This document shows, piece after piece, positions 22,650 through 35,096 of a stretch of DNA of 64,000 bases (position 1 is the first letter of the stretch; every line of letters starts with the position of its first letter). Position numbers and translations under genes: made by a program. This stretch comes from Coniella vitis (lineage: Eukaryota > Ascomycota > Sordariomycetes > Diaporthales > Schizoparmaceae), in contig WUJK01000012.1 of NCBI GenBank assembly GCA_011317545.1, positions 1,191,001-1,255,000 on the forward strand. Direction: 5' to 3'. The notes under the pieces were generated by a model. It had not been told where the DNA came from, did not search any database, and saw nothing but the letters and a program-made list of their open reading frames with translations.

Positions 22650-25371
22650 ATGGAGGACAGGAAGAGACCCATCAGCAGCGCTGACGAGATGGCTCCTCCA
22701 AGCAAGCGGCAGCAGATCAACGGCAGCAGCAAGTCGCGTGATGATGCTGGCGACGAAGCCTGGATCGAGGTGAGTTCCCTCTTCTCCATATGATCCCTTG
22801 AACAGAGAAAGCCGCGGCGGCTTCGCCCCTCCCCGCAAGACACGCACACCTACACGCCTGTAAAGCTGGATGCTTGTCACGCAGCATGACAATATGACGA
22901 TGGTTTGCATTATGCTCCTCGAAGATGGGAGTTCGTCTCGAGTCACCGCCACTGAGCGTCCGCTCAATCCGTTCAGTGCTAATGCGTGGCTTGCTGGCCC
23001 CAGCTTGCCGGGCGGTCAGGTCCACATATGCCCATCCACAGCCGACGGGCGCGTGCTCCTCCACCTGTCCCTGAACAATGGTCGCTACACTCCCCATTCA
23101 TTCCATCGAATCATCTCTGCCCCGGTCGAACATCAGGAGGCTGACTTGTCGGGGGATTTCTTTTTCCGCAGAGCTATCAAAAGGATGCAATCTATCGGCA
23201 GATGCTCGAATACAAGAGAGAGAAAACGCGTCTAGAATCTCGCCTGGAAGATTTAAGCAAACAGTACGAATATTATGATACCCACCTCAGAATTGTTGAT
23301 GCTTGGTGGCTGCAGGTAAGGCTGAGACTTATATAATGACTAGTCGCCTGGGACTTGCTGACATTTTTACAGCTTTTGCAAGAGGTTCAGCTGCTCGCAG
23401 AGGGTATAATTACCGATGATAACGGAGGTGAGCTCATCTTAATCTCTATTTCGCTCAGGCCCACGTCTGGCGTTCTTTACTAACTCCTGCTTCAGATGTC
23501 AAACCTTCTACAGGTTTGGGTTTTCAAGACAGCCAATTCTTCAAATCTCACCTGTCTCAAAAAGCGAGCAGCATCAAATCTGCACTTGAGACTTTGTTCC
23601 GACGCTTAGCAGCCAACAAAGGCGATGTCAAGCCTGACGTTGGCGAGCTCGAATCCAAGGTCAAGACACTACTAGCAAAGCAGAAAGAAGACCGAGTCAA
23701 ACTGGAGGGCCTCATCCAAAAGAAGGATGAGTTGTCTGCGAGTCTGGACGCGGCAATGCTGCGTGCTGTCAAGGCCGAAAAGAAGCTCGACCGCGCCAAG
23801 AGTGCTCAAGTGCAAAAGATGGAGCAACAGGCCATGGGTCAAGCTATGGGAAGTGCTGCCCCAGTGGCCGAGGACAATGGCAACGAGCCCGTCAAGACCA
23901 ATGGCAGCGACGAAGCGTTGCGGCTCAAGTACGAGGAAGCCACTGCTGCTGAGAGTAAACTCAAGGAACAGCTCGAGGCAGCGATGAGCGAAATCAAGGA
24001 ATTGAGGGGAAAGAACACGAGCCTAAAGTTGCGTCGGGTGACGCGTCAGGACAATGTTACGGATGAAGATTTTGTGCGGACCGATGTTTTCAAGGCATTC
24101 AAGGGCCAAAACGAAGACTTGATCAAGCGCGTCAATGACCTCGAAGCCCTCAACAAGCAGCTTCGACAAGATGCCGAGAAGCTCCAAGCAGAACGATCAT
24201 CCTTCAGGACCCAAGTGGAACGCGAGGCCCAAAGCGTGACTGCGGATCTGGAGGAACAGATTCTTGCAAAGGATCAGGATTTGACCCGAATCCGCTCTGC
24301 TAGAGACGAGCTACTTGCTGAACTGGGCGTTCGTAAGAACGCGCAGGATCAAGAACGGACAGCCATTGAAAACATGAAGGAGTTGGTTGGTGCCAAAGAA
24401 GACAGAATTCGGGCTTTGGAGATGGAACTCGAACGGCTACGCCCTGACGCAGCCGCTAACAAGGCTGAAATCGACTCAGATTTGGAAGACCTGTCGCTGG
24501 AAGAACTACGTCTACGGTACACGAAAGTCAAGAAGGAACTTGAAGCACTTGAACAAGAACTGCCCGCCATCGAATCAGCCTATAAGCGATCGATGACGCT
24601 CTCCCAGAAGAAGGTGATGGATCAAGCTGCCGCAGAAGAGCGCATGGCAATACTCATCCAGGAAAAGAGCAAAGCCGACCAGAAGTACTTTGCAGCTCGC
24701 AAGGATGCGGATATTCGCAACAACGAAATCAAGACTTTGCGCCAACAGAACGGCAAGAGTTCCGAGATTATTACAGCGCTCAAGGAGCACGACACGCAGG
24801 CTCGCACACTGAACAGCAACTTGGAAAAGCAGCTCACGGATTTGAAGCAATCCAATATTACCCTACTGGAGGAAAACCGGACGCTCAAGTCGTCAACGGC
24901 TGATGCTGTCCGCCGCGCCGAACAGGTCAAGACGCAGATCAGCGAGCTACAAAGCATGGTTGAGGCCAAGGATTCGCAGGCAACCAGTGTCAAAGAGCAA
25001 GCCAACACCTACCAAGTTGAGGTTGAAAAGCTCAAGAAGCGTGTTGAAAGTGCGCAGAAAGAGCGGGATGTGTGGAAGAAGAAGAGCCTCAGCAACATCT
25101 CTCCGGGTGAGGAGGTTTTGAACGTGAGTTCACTCGTACCTTTTTTTCATGACTTATGGTATACTTACTGGACGCATAGGACATTCTCTGGTGCAATGTG
25201 TGCCGCAAAGACCGCAACAACAGAGTGCTCACGACTTGTGGACATATTTTCTGCAAGTCTTGTGCCGAAGACCGAATCGTCAACAGATTACGGGGTTGCC
25301 CGATATGTACGACGAGATACGATAAGAGTCACATTGTTCCAATCTATCTCACATCAGATGACTCGGCATAA
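22650..25371 (+). CDS. BRE1: E3 ubiquitin ligase Bre1 (histone H2B monoubiquitylation)
   Basis: With Rad6, monoubiquitylates histone H2B in the nucleus, a mark needed for H3K4/K79 methylation. Five exons: 22650-22769, 23172-23315, 23373-23427, 23496-25123 and 25180-25371, giving 712 aa. An in-frame upstream ATG at 22596 would add 18 residues ([18 protein letters not shown]), and both starts are plausible. The N-terminus carries [20 protein letters not shown] and the Rad6-binding-region-like [18 protein letters not shown]. Residues about 150-640 are almost wholly coiled coil. The last exon encodes a C3HC4 RING ([18 protein letters not shown]) that ends six residues after a beta strand, as in the family. 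The RING is fairly divergent in its first loop. The final 56 nt intron separates the RING from the rest. Confidence 0.93.
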
Positions 25372-26051
25372 TTAGTTTCCGCTTGACTTACGGAGGTCAG
25401 GAACGAACCTGGGTTTTCATTTGTTGTGGCAGGCCCAATGTCCAGGATGCTGAAAGGACAAAAGATTGGGGTAGTCAGCTAGCCAGAGGAATTACCGCAC
25501 TTCTAGCCATGAGGAGGTATACTACGTGCGACGCTACATTGGCAACAGGTGCTGATCGTTTGACGGGTTTCGGCTGTGTTGTCTTATGATTTCGGCATGG
25601 AAAGAGATGGACGAAATACCCACGGTGCGCTTCGACAGGTGAGACATGATTTTCAGGCAGGCGTCTTAAGAGAAAGAGTCAAGTCCCTGGTTTCGAGGGG
25701 GAGCTCATTCTGGATGATCTTGGGGGCGCAAAAAAGATGGATACCACTTATATCACCGAAATGCGAAACAACACGCCTGTCTGTACGTAACACGCATCTT
25801 AAGAAGCATCGCTAGTGTAGGTATGCATGTACAGTTTGTATGTACTTTGTACGGATGGGGTCACTTGAAAAATGGCATTCAATGGCAGCTTCTCAAGTGG
25901 AGTCGCGCCCAAGAGAAGATACCTCAATGTCATCAGGATACGTTTGCATTCCTCTCCGCCTTCATATGCTAGCTTTCGATGTTTTACAGAACTTGAAGTC
26001 ATTTTCAGCAAAGCTCTCACTTCTCGTCTCTGTCTGTATCCTCACCACCCT
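25372..26051. other. Convergent 3' intergenic region between BRE1 and the SARAF gene
   Basis: About 680 bp between two converging stop codons. Only short overlapping frames, no motif recognised. No gene seen. Confidence 0.6.
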
Positions 26052-27247
26052 TCAGCGCCGGCTAGTCGATCCAAATCCGGTACTTTCATATCGCGACGTA
26101 CTCGCCGACGAACCGCTGCTTGACCCTCCAGGCGACGAGTCCCAACCACCGCTGCCCCTCATACTTCCATAATTCCGACTTGTGGTATCGTTGTTGTTGC
26201 GACTGTTTCCCCAGCCCCGGTTACCGGCGTAGTACCCTGCTGCTGCGCCTGCTGCGCCGCTCAAGATGTTGGATTGCCAATTGCTTCCTCCACTGCTGTT
26301 TCTCGTCGAGCGAGGTGCTGAAGAAGACGAAGACTGCTTGCGGGGCGCTTGTCTCCATCCGTGCTGTGTACCTGGGTATGGCGGTGGGGGGTCATCCCAT
26401 CCATCGTCATCGCCACCACCACCACCACCACCACCACCCCATCCCCCATCTCCCCTACGCGGCGCCCTACGGTTCGGGTCACCTCCATTCCCACTCTGCT
26501 GCAGGTTCCTCTCTTTCCAAGCCGAATAGACAATGAATCCCAAGACCGAGAAAAAGATGAGCCAAAACAGTGAAGGGAACCAGCGTGCAGCGAATGAGTT
26601 GTTGGGTCCGGAGAAAGAAGGGTGGCCGTCGTCATCGCTGCCACCAGCGAGATCAGGCCATCGTTCTTCGCCTTGGCGGGTGAGTGCGAGGCGATATTGT
26701 ACGCCGCAGGAGCCTTTGAGGACGTAATGGTCGTCTGCACTGTCGTAGCCTTCACAAATTACGTCTGTTGAGCCTGTGGAATAAAAAGGGAATGGTCAGT
26801 GTGAATAGTTTGAGAGTGTGGTGAACAACAAGGATGGTGTGTACATGAGTCCAACAAGTCATGAATTTCAAGTAACATAAAAGAGAAAACATGAGTAGTG
26901 TAAGTAGCATGTATCACATTCGCAAAACTGTAAAACTCACCCAATTTGAGCTCTGGCGGTAATTGCGCAGTACAGCTCCACTGTATATCTTCGGTATCAT
27001 AGCCTGAGCCCTTGTTTTCGCACCGCATGAGGTCAATTTCATACTTGGCGCAGAGGGCGCGCGAGGAGATGCATTGGAGCTGGGGGATGGCCTCCACGCG
27101 GCGATGCGAAGTCTGGCGGTCGCCGCGGAGAGTGAGGGACTCGACGTTGGAGAGGAGGATGGCGTTGCGGGGTTTGGCGGCTGAGACTGTGAGGAAGGGC
27201 GAGAGAACTGTGAGGAGGATAGGGACAAAGGGCAGCGAGTTGTGCAT
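26052..27247 (-). CDS. SARAF-like ER membrane protein (DUF1183/TMEM66 family)
   Basis: In animals SARAF is an ER membrane protein that damps store-operated calcium entry; the fungal role is unknown. Two exons, 27247-26941 and 26773-26052, join in phase to 342 aa. The start gives a signal peptide (MHNSLPFVPILLTVLSPFLT). The luminal part has paired cysteines and the family core STDVICEGYDSADDHYVLKG followed by SCGVQYRL. One TM segment lies at about 167-187 (SLFWLIFFSVLGFIVYSAW). The cytoplasmic tail is Gly/Ser/Pro-rich with a glycine run encoded by a (CCA)n microsatellite at about 26414-26447 and repeated Ser/Gly near the C-terminus, as in other members. The spliced junction falls exactly inside the conserved LGSTDV motif, which supports the model. 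The gene appears intact. Confidence 0.92.
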
Positions 27248-29945
27248 CTTTGTCTCGGTATGAACGGAGCGTGAGAGGATGGTGCTGCTGAGAAAGGGTG
27301 CGGAATCCAGGTGAGGTTGGTGTTTTGGTTAAGACTGCCTGTGACTTAGATTGGACCCCCAAAAAATCAGATGCATGAGACAGGATAGGATTATGCTCTG
27401 GGCGTTAGCTCGTAGATTCTCAAGGTTCTCTAGCGGTGGAGGGGAGGCATCCTGCTATCTGTGGACACTGTGGCAACTGGTTGCGCAAGGCTGCTATTGG
27501 TAAGACGGAGTGCACAAGGCTGAGCGAATCTGATTGCCTGGTCTGCTTGGCTACCAACGAGCTGTGTGACGTCAGTCATCTAACGTGAGGTTGAGGTACC
27601 GTACCAGGGTAGCTGGGCACCCGGTACTTGGGTACTTGCCCGCTGGTCTCACGTGGGCGAATCGCATAACGTGGCACTTTTTTTATATGGCAATATCACG
27701 AATATCTGCGAGAAGCAATCAGGAGTTGGTTATGGAGAATGAAATGGGTTATGGAGATTGAAACGGGCATATTTGGACCAAGGAAAAAAAAAACAGTAGT
27801 TAAGTAGTGTAGAAAACATGCACGCAGGTCTACTTGGCTACCACGAAAAGAGTGCCAATTATGCAGTCTGTTGCATATAAGTGTCCTGGCACAATTGGTT
27901 ATAGCCTCAGTTCCTGCTACAGAGGGAGTCGTACATTAACAGACCACGTGACGGGACTGCTGAAGATCTCTCGAGTGCCTGGAGCGGGGCGATACTGGCT
28001 CAATATGAATAAGGGGTTTGCAGCTATATGACCATAGCTCCAGGAGGATCTAGAGGAAAGTTCACCGGCCAGGCTTGTCCAGATACGGCTTGACCGACTA
28101 GCAAGCCCACTGATTAGCAGTGTCAGGGGAAATCATGGTGGATTCTTTTGTCGGCGATGGCGGCTCCCTGCAGTGAAAGCTCCTTGATGTCTGGAGACCA
28201 ATTGTTGTTCTTACTACATAGTATCCTTCATGCATTCAAAGGGCTATCTAGAGTGTTCGAAGCGGAAAAAGACCATGAAATACAGATGGCGTTGTTGCAA
28301 TGAAATTTGTAGGAGGTGGTCTTTGGCAACCAAATCATTCAGCAGTCAACTAGTCATGCGTTTCGCTTACTATGTACATACAGCATTCATGGGACTTGAG
28401 AGGAGGCAAATTGCTCGCCCAAGGTTCGATAGGACGAGATGAGGAAGCGCAGGGAGGAAACTGAGTCCGAATCCCGATCAGCGGGGAAAGGGATAGTAGA
28501 AAAAAAGTACATAGTAGATGCAAGGCCGGCTTCGAGAACTCGCTCTCGATTTCGGATTCGGCTACCGCAACGCCGGGAAGAGCGCCTGCCACGCATAGTA
28601 CTACGGTACTAGCCTTATCAAGCTAGTCTGTGGGTGCATATGTACTGTGTACACGCAAAGCCTCTTCCTTCTGCGTTGTCAGAATGTGTCATTTGCCTGC
28701 CAGCCCTACATAGTATATGCGCGCCGTTGATGTAAAGTAGATGTGATAATGCAGTGTTCGCTAGTATGCCCGCCCTCCTTTGTCAGGTTTTGCAATGGGT
28801 TCCAGTCAGTCTGAGCTTTTGATCAGCAGGGCATAGTCAGCTTGTGAGTCACTCACCGTCCAGTGTACCAATCCATTCGCCGGACAAGTTGATGAGATAG
28901 AAATGCGCAATGATGAGCGAGAGACGACAAGAGATGAGATTGCGTGTTTACCGTGGCTCGAAGGCGCTTAGTGCTGCTCTGTGGATCCACCAGCAACAAA
29001 GCCAGAACAGCACTGTCAAGGTTGTCCAATAGCGTACATTCTCTCTTTTCTTTCCGCAAATGCTCAATCCTGCAATGCGCTCCGACTCTCTTGGTTGTCT
29101 GTGTTGGGGCGGCTTTTGCATCTTTTGGCACTGACGACGCGTTTCTCCGTATCCTGTGTCAAGTAGCGACCTAGCGCAGGTGAGACAGAGAGAGAGAGAC
29201 GATTTCGGGGTTTGAACGAGTCCGATGCCCCGCCGCTTTCTCCAGCAGGGAATTGGCTGGGTGCAGCGTAAACGAAATCCGCCCTGCTGCTTGCCCCTCG
29301 CTTGTGGGGTACCGGGTATTCAGGTACTGTATACGTGAATTTGGGGGGCAGATGCTTGCGCTTCCGCCCTGTATCAGCCACACGTGCAGGGCTACTCTGC
29401 GTACCAGATACTTGCATATCTCCTCCCTTCGCTTTCTTTCCTTCGAGAAGCCGGCTCCCGGTTTGCAAGCCCTCCTCCAGCTCCGAAGAAATGTGGCCCG
29501 TCATTGAAACTTGTTCGGGGCCGGTGCGTACCGAAGCATATCAGGCCAGTCTTTCAAAACCCACCGCCGCCCACCCTGGCCGCTCCTCTGTGGCTCTGGC
29601 TTTTTGTTCGCGGTGAATACTCGAGTATACATACGAGCAGCGACCCCAACCCACCTGCTGCTTGGGCCTCCGCCATTTGCTTCAAGGAAGCTATCACAAC
29701 GGCTTTGCTGAGCCTTACCTCCACTGCTCCCGTCACACGCAGGCATAAGACGGGCCAAAGACCTAGCGATCCTTTCAGTGGTGACGCGCTACAGTCGGGT
29801 CGATATCGTGGAGGGTTCTCCTACCGACACTTGCTCTACAATAGCTCCTAATCCGACTTTACAGCACGCGCTCCCAACCAAGACTACAGACCTTGTACTT
29901 GATCCGGACACACACACACACACATATCACACGTCACACGTCACA
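27248..29945. other. Divergent intergenic region SARAF / ABC transporter
   Basis: About 2.7 kb. Contains four exact TACATAGTA/TACTATGTA copies (28215, 28368, 28508, 28707), several GGTACC/GGGTACTTG words near 27590-27640 and 29305-29330, a short (GA)n run at about 29187-29199 and an (AC)n run at 29911-29926 just before the ABC transporter ATG. Open frames up to about 155 codons overlap on both strands and show no family features. No gene seen. Confidence 0.6.
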
Positions 29946-32900
29946 ATGGCTGAAGACGCTGCAGAAAAGCAGCAGCAGCTCTCGCGGCAGAGCGGCGAGA
30001 TACCTGCGCAACCCCTCCACAATGACACTTCTGCGGCCCATGCGAGCGAATCGGTGCCAACAGACGAAAAGGCTGCCATGAAGCTCGAAGTCGACGCCTC
30101 GAGCCAGGGCGAGGACCACGTTCACCTCCACAAGCTCGATTCCGCACATCCCAACTCCAACGCCGACCCTGGCGCCAAGGATCCCTTTGGCCACCTTCCT
30201 CCTGACCAGGCCGCCATCCTCAAGCGCCAAGTTGACACTCCCGATGTCAAGGTAGGCCTAGCGACATTGTACCGCTACTCGACGCGCGTGGACATGATCC
30301 TCCTTGCCGTCGGCGGCGTCTGCTCCATTGCCGCAGGCGCCATTCTCCCTGTCATGACAGTCGTCTTTGGAAGCCTGCAGGGTGCCTTTGCCAACTACTT
30401 TTCTGGTCAAATGACATACAATGCCTTCATGGCTGACATGACGCGCTTGGTCCTCTACTTCGTCTACCTCGGCATCGGCATGTTCTTTGCCACATATATC
30501 TGTAAGTACCTTTTGGTGTCCTACAAGGGTTGTGTCTCGTCACTTTTATCCTCTTTGTTCAGAGATTACACCCGTTTGCGGGCCGCTCCGTCTTCCTTAC
30601 TGATACAATGCTCCAGCAACCGTGACCTTTATCTACACTGGTGAACACATTTCGGACAAGATTCGCGAGCATTACCTGGAAAGCTGTCTCAAGCAGAACA
30701 TTGGCTTCTTCGACAATCTCGGTAGCGGTGAAGTCGTCACACGCATCACGGCTGACACGAACCTCATCCAGGAGGGCATCAGCGAGAAGGTGTCCCTCAC
30801 CCTCACCGCCATTGCCACCTTCTTCGCCGCCTTTATCATCGGCTTCATCGAGTACTGGAAACTCACCCTGATTCTCCTGTCTACTGTGGTGGCCATTTGC
30901 TTGGCCATGGGCGGCGGCTCTTCCTTCATCATCAAGAACAGCAAGGCTAATGTGAATGCTTATGCAATGGGTGGAACGGTTGCCGAGGAGACTCTGAGCT
31001 CTGTCCGCAACGCCGTGGCTTTTGGCACGCAGGACAGGCTGGCGGATTCATACAACACCCATCTCATCAAGGCCGAGTACTTTGGCGCCAGGCTCAAGGC
31101 ATCCCTGGCCATCATGATCGCCATACTCATGCTGTTGATGAACTGGAACTACGGACTGGCTTTTTGGCAGGGTTCCGTGTTCATCATCAGCGGCGATACT
31201 ACCGTTTCCAAGGTCCTGACTGTTGCCATGGCCGTCATGATTGGATCCTTTTCCCTTGGGAATGTTGCACCCAACATGCAGGCTTTTACCACGGCCCTCG
31301 GCGCTGCCGCCAAGATCTTCAACACGATTGACCGCATGTCCGCGCTCGACAGTTCTTCGCCCACGGGTGACAAATTCGACAAGGTCGAGGGCGAAATTGA
31401 GCTCAAGAACGTCAAGATGATTTACCCGTCGCGGCCAGAGGTTGTTGTCATGGACAATATCAGTCTCAAGATCCCTGCGGGCAAGACGACTGCCCTCGTT
31501 GGCGCATCTGGTTCTGGCAAGTCGACCATTGTCGGTTTGGTCGAGCGCTTCTACGAGCCTGTCCAAGGAACAGTCTACCTGGATGGACACGATATCTCGA
31601 CACTCAACCTCCGATGGCTGCGCCAGCAAATCTCCCTCGTCTCCCAGGAACCCACACTGTTTGGAACTACAATCTACGAGAACATTCGCCATGGCTTGTT
31701 CGGTACCAAGCACGAGCACGCCTCGCCCGAGAAGCAAAAGGAACTCATCGAGGCCGCCGCGGTCAAGGCGTTTGCGCATGACTTTATCACTGCCCTTCCC
31801 GAAGGCTACCAAACAAATGTGGGTGAGCGTGGCTTCTTGTTGTCAGGTGGACAGAAGCAACGTATTGCCATTGCGCGTGCCATTTGCTCGGATCCCAAGA
31901 TTCTGCTCCTCGACGAGGCCACTTCAGCTTGTAAGTTTTATGCCTTGGTGTACTGTTCGGTGCTAATGAAATCGGCATTACTAACAAATAACTGTATAGT
32001 GGACTCTCGTAGCGAAGGCGTTGTCCAGGCTGCGCTCGAACAAGCTTCCGAAGGCCGTACCACCATTGCTATTGCCCACCGTCTCAGCACTATCAAGGAT
32101 GCCGACAACATCGTCGTTATGAGTCAAGGTAAAATTATCGAGCAAGGAACGCACAACGAATTGCTCAAGAAGCAGGGCGCCTACCACTCTCTGGTTACCG
32201 CACAGGCTATTGCGGTTGTGAACGAAGAAGACGACTCGAACGGGTCTGAAGAAGAAGATGAGGTCGAGCTCATTCGGAAGCAGACTTCCGAGGGCGGAAC
32301 TGCCACGGCCGTCGAAGGTGAGGGTTTCGAGGCCGACCCTGATGATACCAACATTGCCGCCAGGCTCAACCGCCAGGCCACCTCCAAGTCCGTGTCAAGC
32401 GTGGCTATTCAGAATCGCAAGCCCGAAGCCGAACATGAATACTCGCTCTGGACGCTCATCAAGCTTCTCGCCTCGTTCAACAGGGAGGAATGGCCATGGA
32501 TGGTCGTGGGCCTCTTTTTCGCTGTACTCTCTGGCGGCGGTAACCCCGTCATGTCTGTCATTTTCTCCAAGATCATTGTCGCCTTGTCTGTCCAGGTGAC
32601 GCCAGAAACTATTCCTGGCATCAAGTCTTCAGCGCATTTCTGGTGTCTGATGTACCTCATGCTGGGTCTGGCCATGCTGGTGTGCTTTGCCATCCAGGGC
32701 ATCATTTTTGCGTTTGGATCGGAGCGCATGATCCACCGTGTCCGTGACAGGGCCTTCCGCGCCATGCTTCGCCAGGATGTCGAGTTTTATGATCGCGATG
32801 AAAACACCGCTGGTGCCCTGACTTCTTTCCTGTCCACAGAGGCGACCCATATGGCAGGCTTGTCTGGGGCCACCCTTGCCACGATCCTCATGTCTGTGTC

Positions 32901-34236
32901 GACGCTCGTCACTTGCTGCATTATTGCCCTGGCCATTGGATGGAAACTCGCTCTCGTATGCATTGCGACCGTGCCTGTCCTTCTCGCCTGCGGTTTTCTG
33001 CGTGTCTGGATGCTCGCTCAATTTCAGCGTCGCTCCAAGAAGGCCTACGACAAGTCTGCCTCTTTTGCCTCGGAAGCCGTCACTGCCATCCGCACCGTTG
33101 CATCCCTTACCCGCGAAGAAGACGTCATGCAGCTTTACCGCAACTCCCTGGCTGCGCAGCTCCGTGAATCCACAAAGTCCATTCTCCGCAGCTCAACCCT
33201 TTACGCTGCCTCGCAGAGCCTTTTGTTTCTAGTCTTTGCGCTGGGTTTCTGGTACGGCGGCACGCTGATGGCCAAGGGTGAATACTCGCTCCAGTCATTC
33301 TTCATCGTCTTTTCTGAAATCATCTTTGGCGCGCAGTCCGCTGGCACAATCTTCAGCTTCGCCCCCGACATGGGCAAAGCCAAGTCGTCCGCCGCCGAGC
33401 TTAAGAAGCTCTTTGACCGCCAGCCCTCCATCGACGCGTGGTCCGACAAGGGCGACCGCCTCTCGCGCGCCGACCGAAACGCCATTCAGGGCACCATTGA
33501 GTTCCGCGACGTCCACTTCCGCTACCCGACGCGGCCCGATGTCCCCGTTCTCCGCGGCCTCGACCTCCAGGTCCAACCTGGTCAATACATTGCCCTCGTA
33601 GGCCCCTCGGGCTGTGGCAAGAGCACAACGATTGCCTTGCTCGAGCGCTTTTATAACCCCTTGGCAGGCGGTGTCTTTGTTGACGGGCGCGAGATCTCAA
33701 GCCTCAACGTCAACGACTACCGTTCCTTCATCGCCCTCGTCAGCCAGGAACCAACCCTCTATGCCGGCACGATCCGGGAGAACATTCTGCTCGGTGCGAC
33801 GGATCCGGCCGTCATCACCGACGCGCAGATCGATGACGTGTGCCGCGAAGCCAACATTTACGAGTTCATCATGTCGCTCCCCGATGGCTTTAATACCGTT
33901 GTGGGGTCCAAGGGAACGTTGCTTTCTGGAGGGCAAAAGCAGCGCATTGCAATTGCGCGCGCGCTGATCCGCGATCCCAAGATTTTGCTGCTGGATGAGG
34001 CAACGTCGGCGCTGGACAGCGAGTCGGAGCACGTGGTGCAGGCTGCGCTGGACAAGGCTGCCAAGGGTCGCACGACGATTGCTGTTGCGCATCGGTTGTC
34101 GACAATAGCCAAAGCAGACTGCATCTACGTGTTTGAAAAAGGTGTGATCGTGGAGAGAGGAACGCACAAGGAGTTGATGAGTTTGGGTGGAAGGTATGCA
34201 GAGCTTGTCAGGTTGCAGAGTTTGGAAAAGTCATGA
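29946..34236 (+). CDS. Full-size ABC transporter, ABCB/MDR (P-glycoprotein) type
   Basis: ATP-driven exporter of hydrophobic compounds at the plasma or an internal membrane; multidrug or toxin efflux is the usual role. Exons 29946-30501, 30617-31930 and 32000-34236 give 1368 aa, full length. The layout is TMD-NBD-TMD-NBD. An acidic, hydrophilic N-terminus of about 100 residues precedes TMD1. NBD1 has Walker A GASGSGKST near 481, signature LSGGQKQR near 594 and Walker B ILLLDEATSA ending at 623. An acidic linker follows (about 665-700). NBD2 has Walker A GPSGCGKST near 1158, signature LSGGQKQR near 1264 and Walker B LLLDEATSALD near 1290, then the H-loop AHRLST. All catalytic residues are present in both halves. 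Intron 2 splits the NBD1 D-loop and is stop-free in frame. The substrate cannot be told from sequence. Confidence 0.96.
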
Positions 34237-34850
34237 TCAAGAGATTTGGTTGACTTTTCTTTCTCCCTAATATTTTCCTGTTATTTTCTTTTAATCTTTC
34301 AAGAAGACGCAGTGGAACGCATTTTACGGCGCCAGGAAACGCTTGCACATCATACATACCCACCACCCCACACTACACCACGCCACGGCATTTTTTATTT
34401 TTATTTTTTACTTTTTTTATTGCTTCGTCTCTGGAGAGATGGCAGTATGCACACTTTTCATGTTTCTCTTTCTAATGCAATATTACAAAGCGTAGAGGGC
34501 ATTTCCGCAAAGCGTGGTTCTGATTTATGTTTGTGAAGCGATGAAACTGGAACCAAGATCTTTGCCTTTTTTTCGGGAGGGTTTTTTGTTTTATATAACA
34601 AGGGCGTTTACGTGGTGACATTTGAAAGAGATGAGTATGGATGTCAGAGATAGGTTACCGATTGTATATAAGCGCTCTCTTAGACAAAGCTTTTGTTGAT
34701 GAAACCACTTGTTGATTCCTTTCGCAGTTGATACAAAGCCTTTGAATGAAGGAAAAGGGAATATTGCATTGTTTATTAAATGAGCTTTAATGTTGAGTGA
34801 ACATTTCTAAGAGTCAGGATGGGGGGCTTTTTTTCCTTTTAAGGGAAAAC

Positions 34851-34851
34851 C

Positions 34852-34889
<38 letters not shown>

Positions 34890-34890
34890 C
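34851..34890. repeat. (CAA)n microsatellite
   Basis: Thirteen uninterrupted CAA units in intergenic DNA. Confidence 0.97.
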
Positions 34891-35042
34891 TGGTATATGA
34901 TTCTGCCGATGACCTACGCCACTCATTACTTGGCTTTTGCAATCATGAAGCTAGAGAGAGGAACCGGAGGATACGTATAGTTTGATTTTATCCAAGAGTA
35001 ACTGACAATATCAGGCGATGTTCCATCGCTTGACACTGGCGG

Positions 35043-35096
<54 letters not shown>
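35043..35096. repeat. (CTA)n microsatellite
   Basis: About eighteen uninterrupted CTA units, 150 bp from the CAA tract. Confidence 0.97.
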
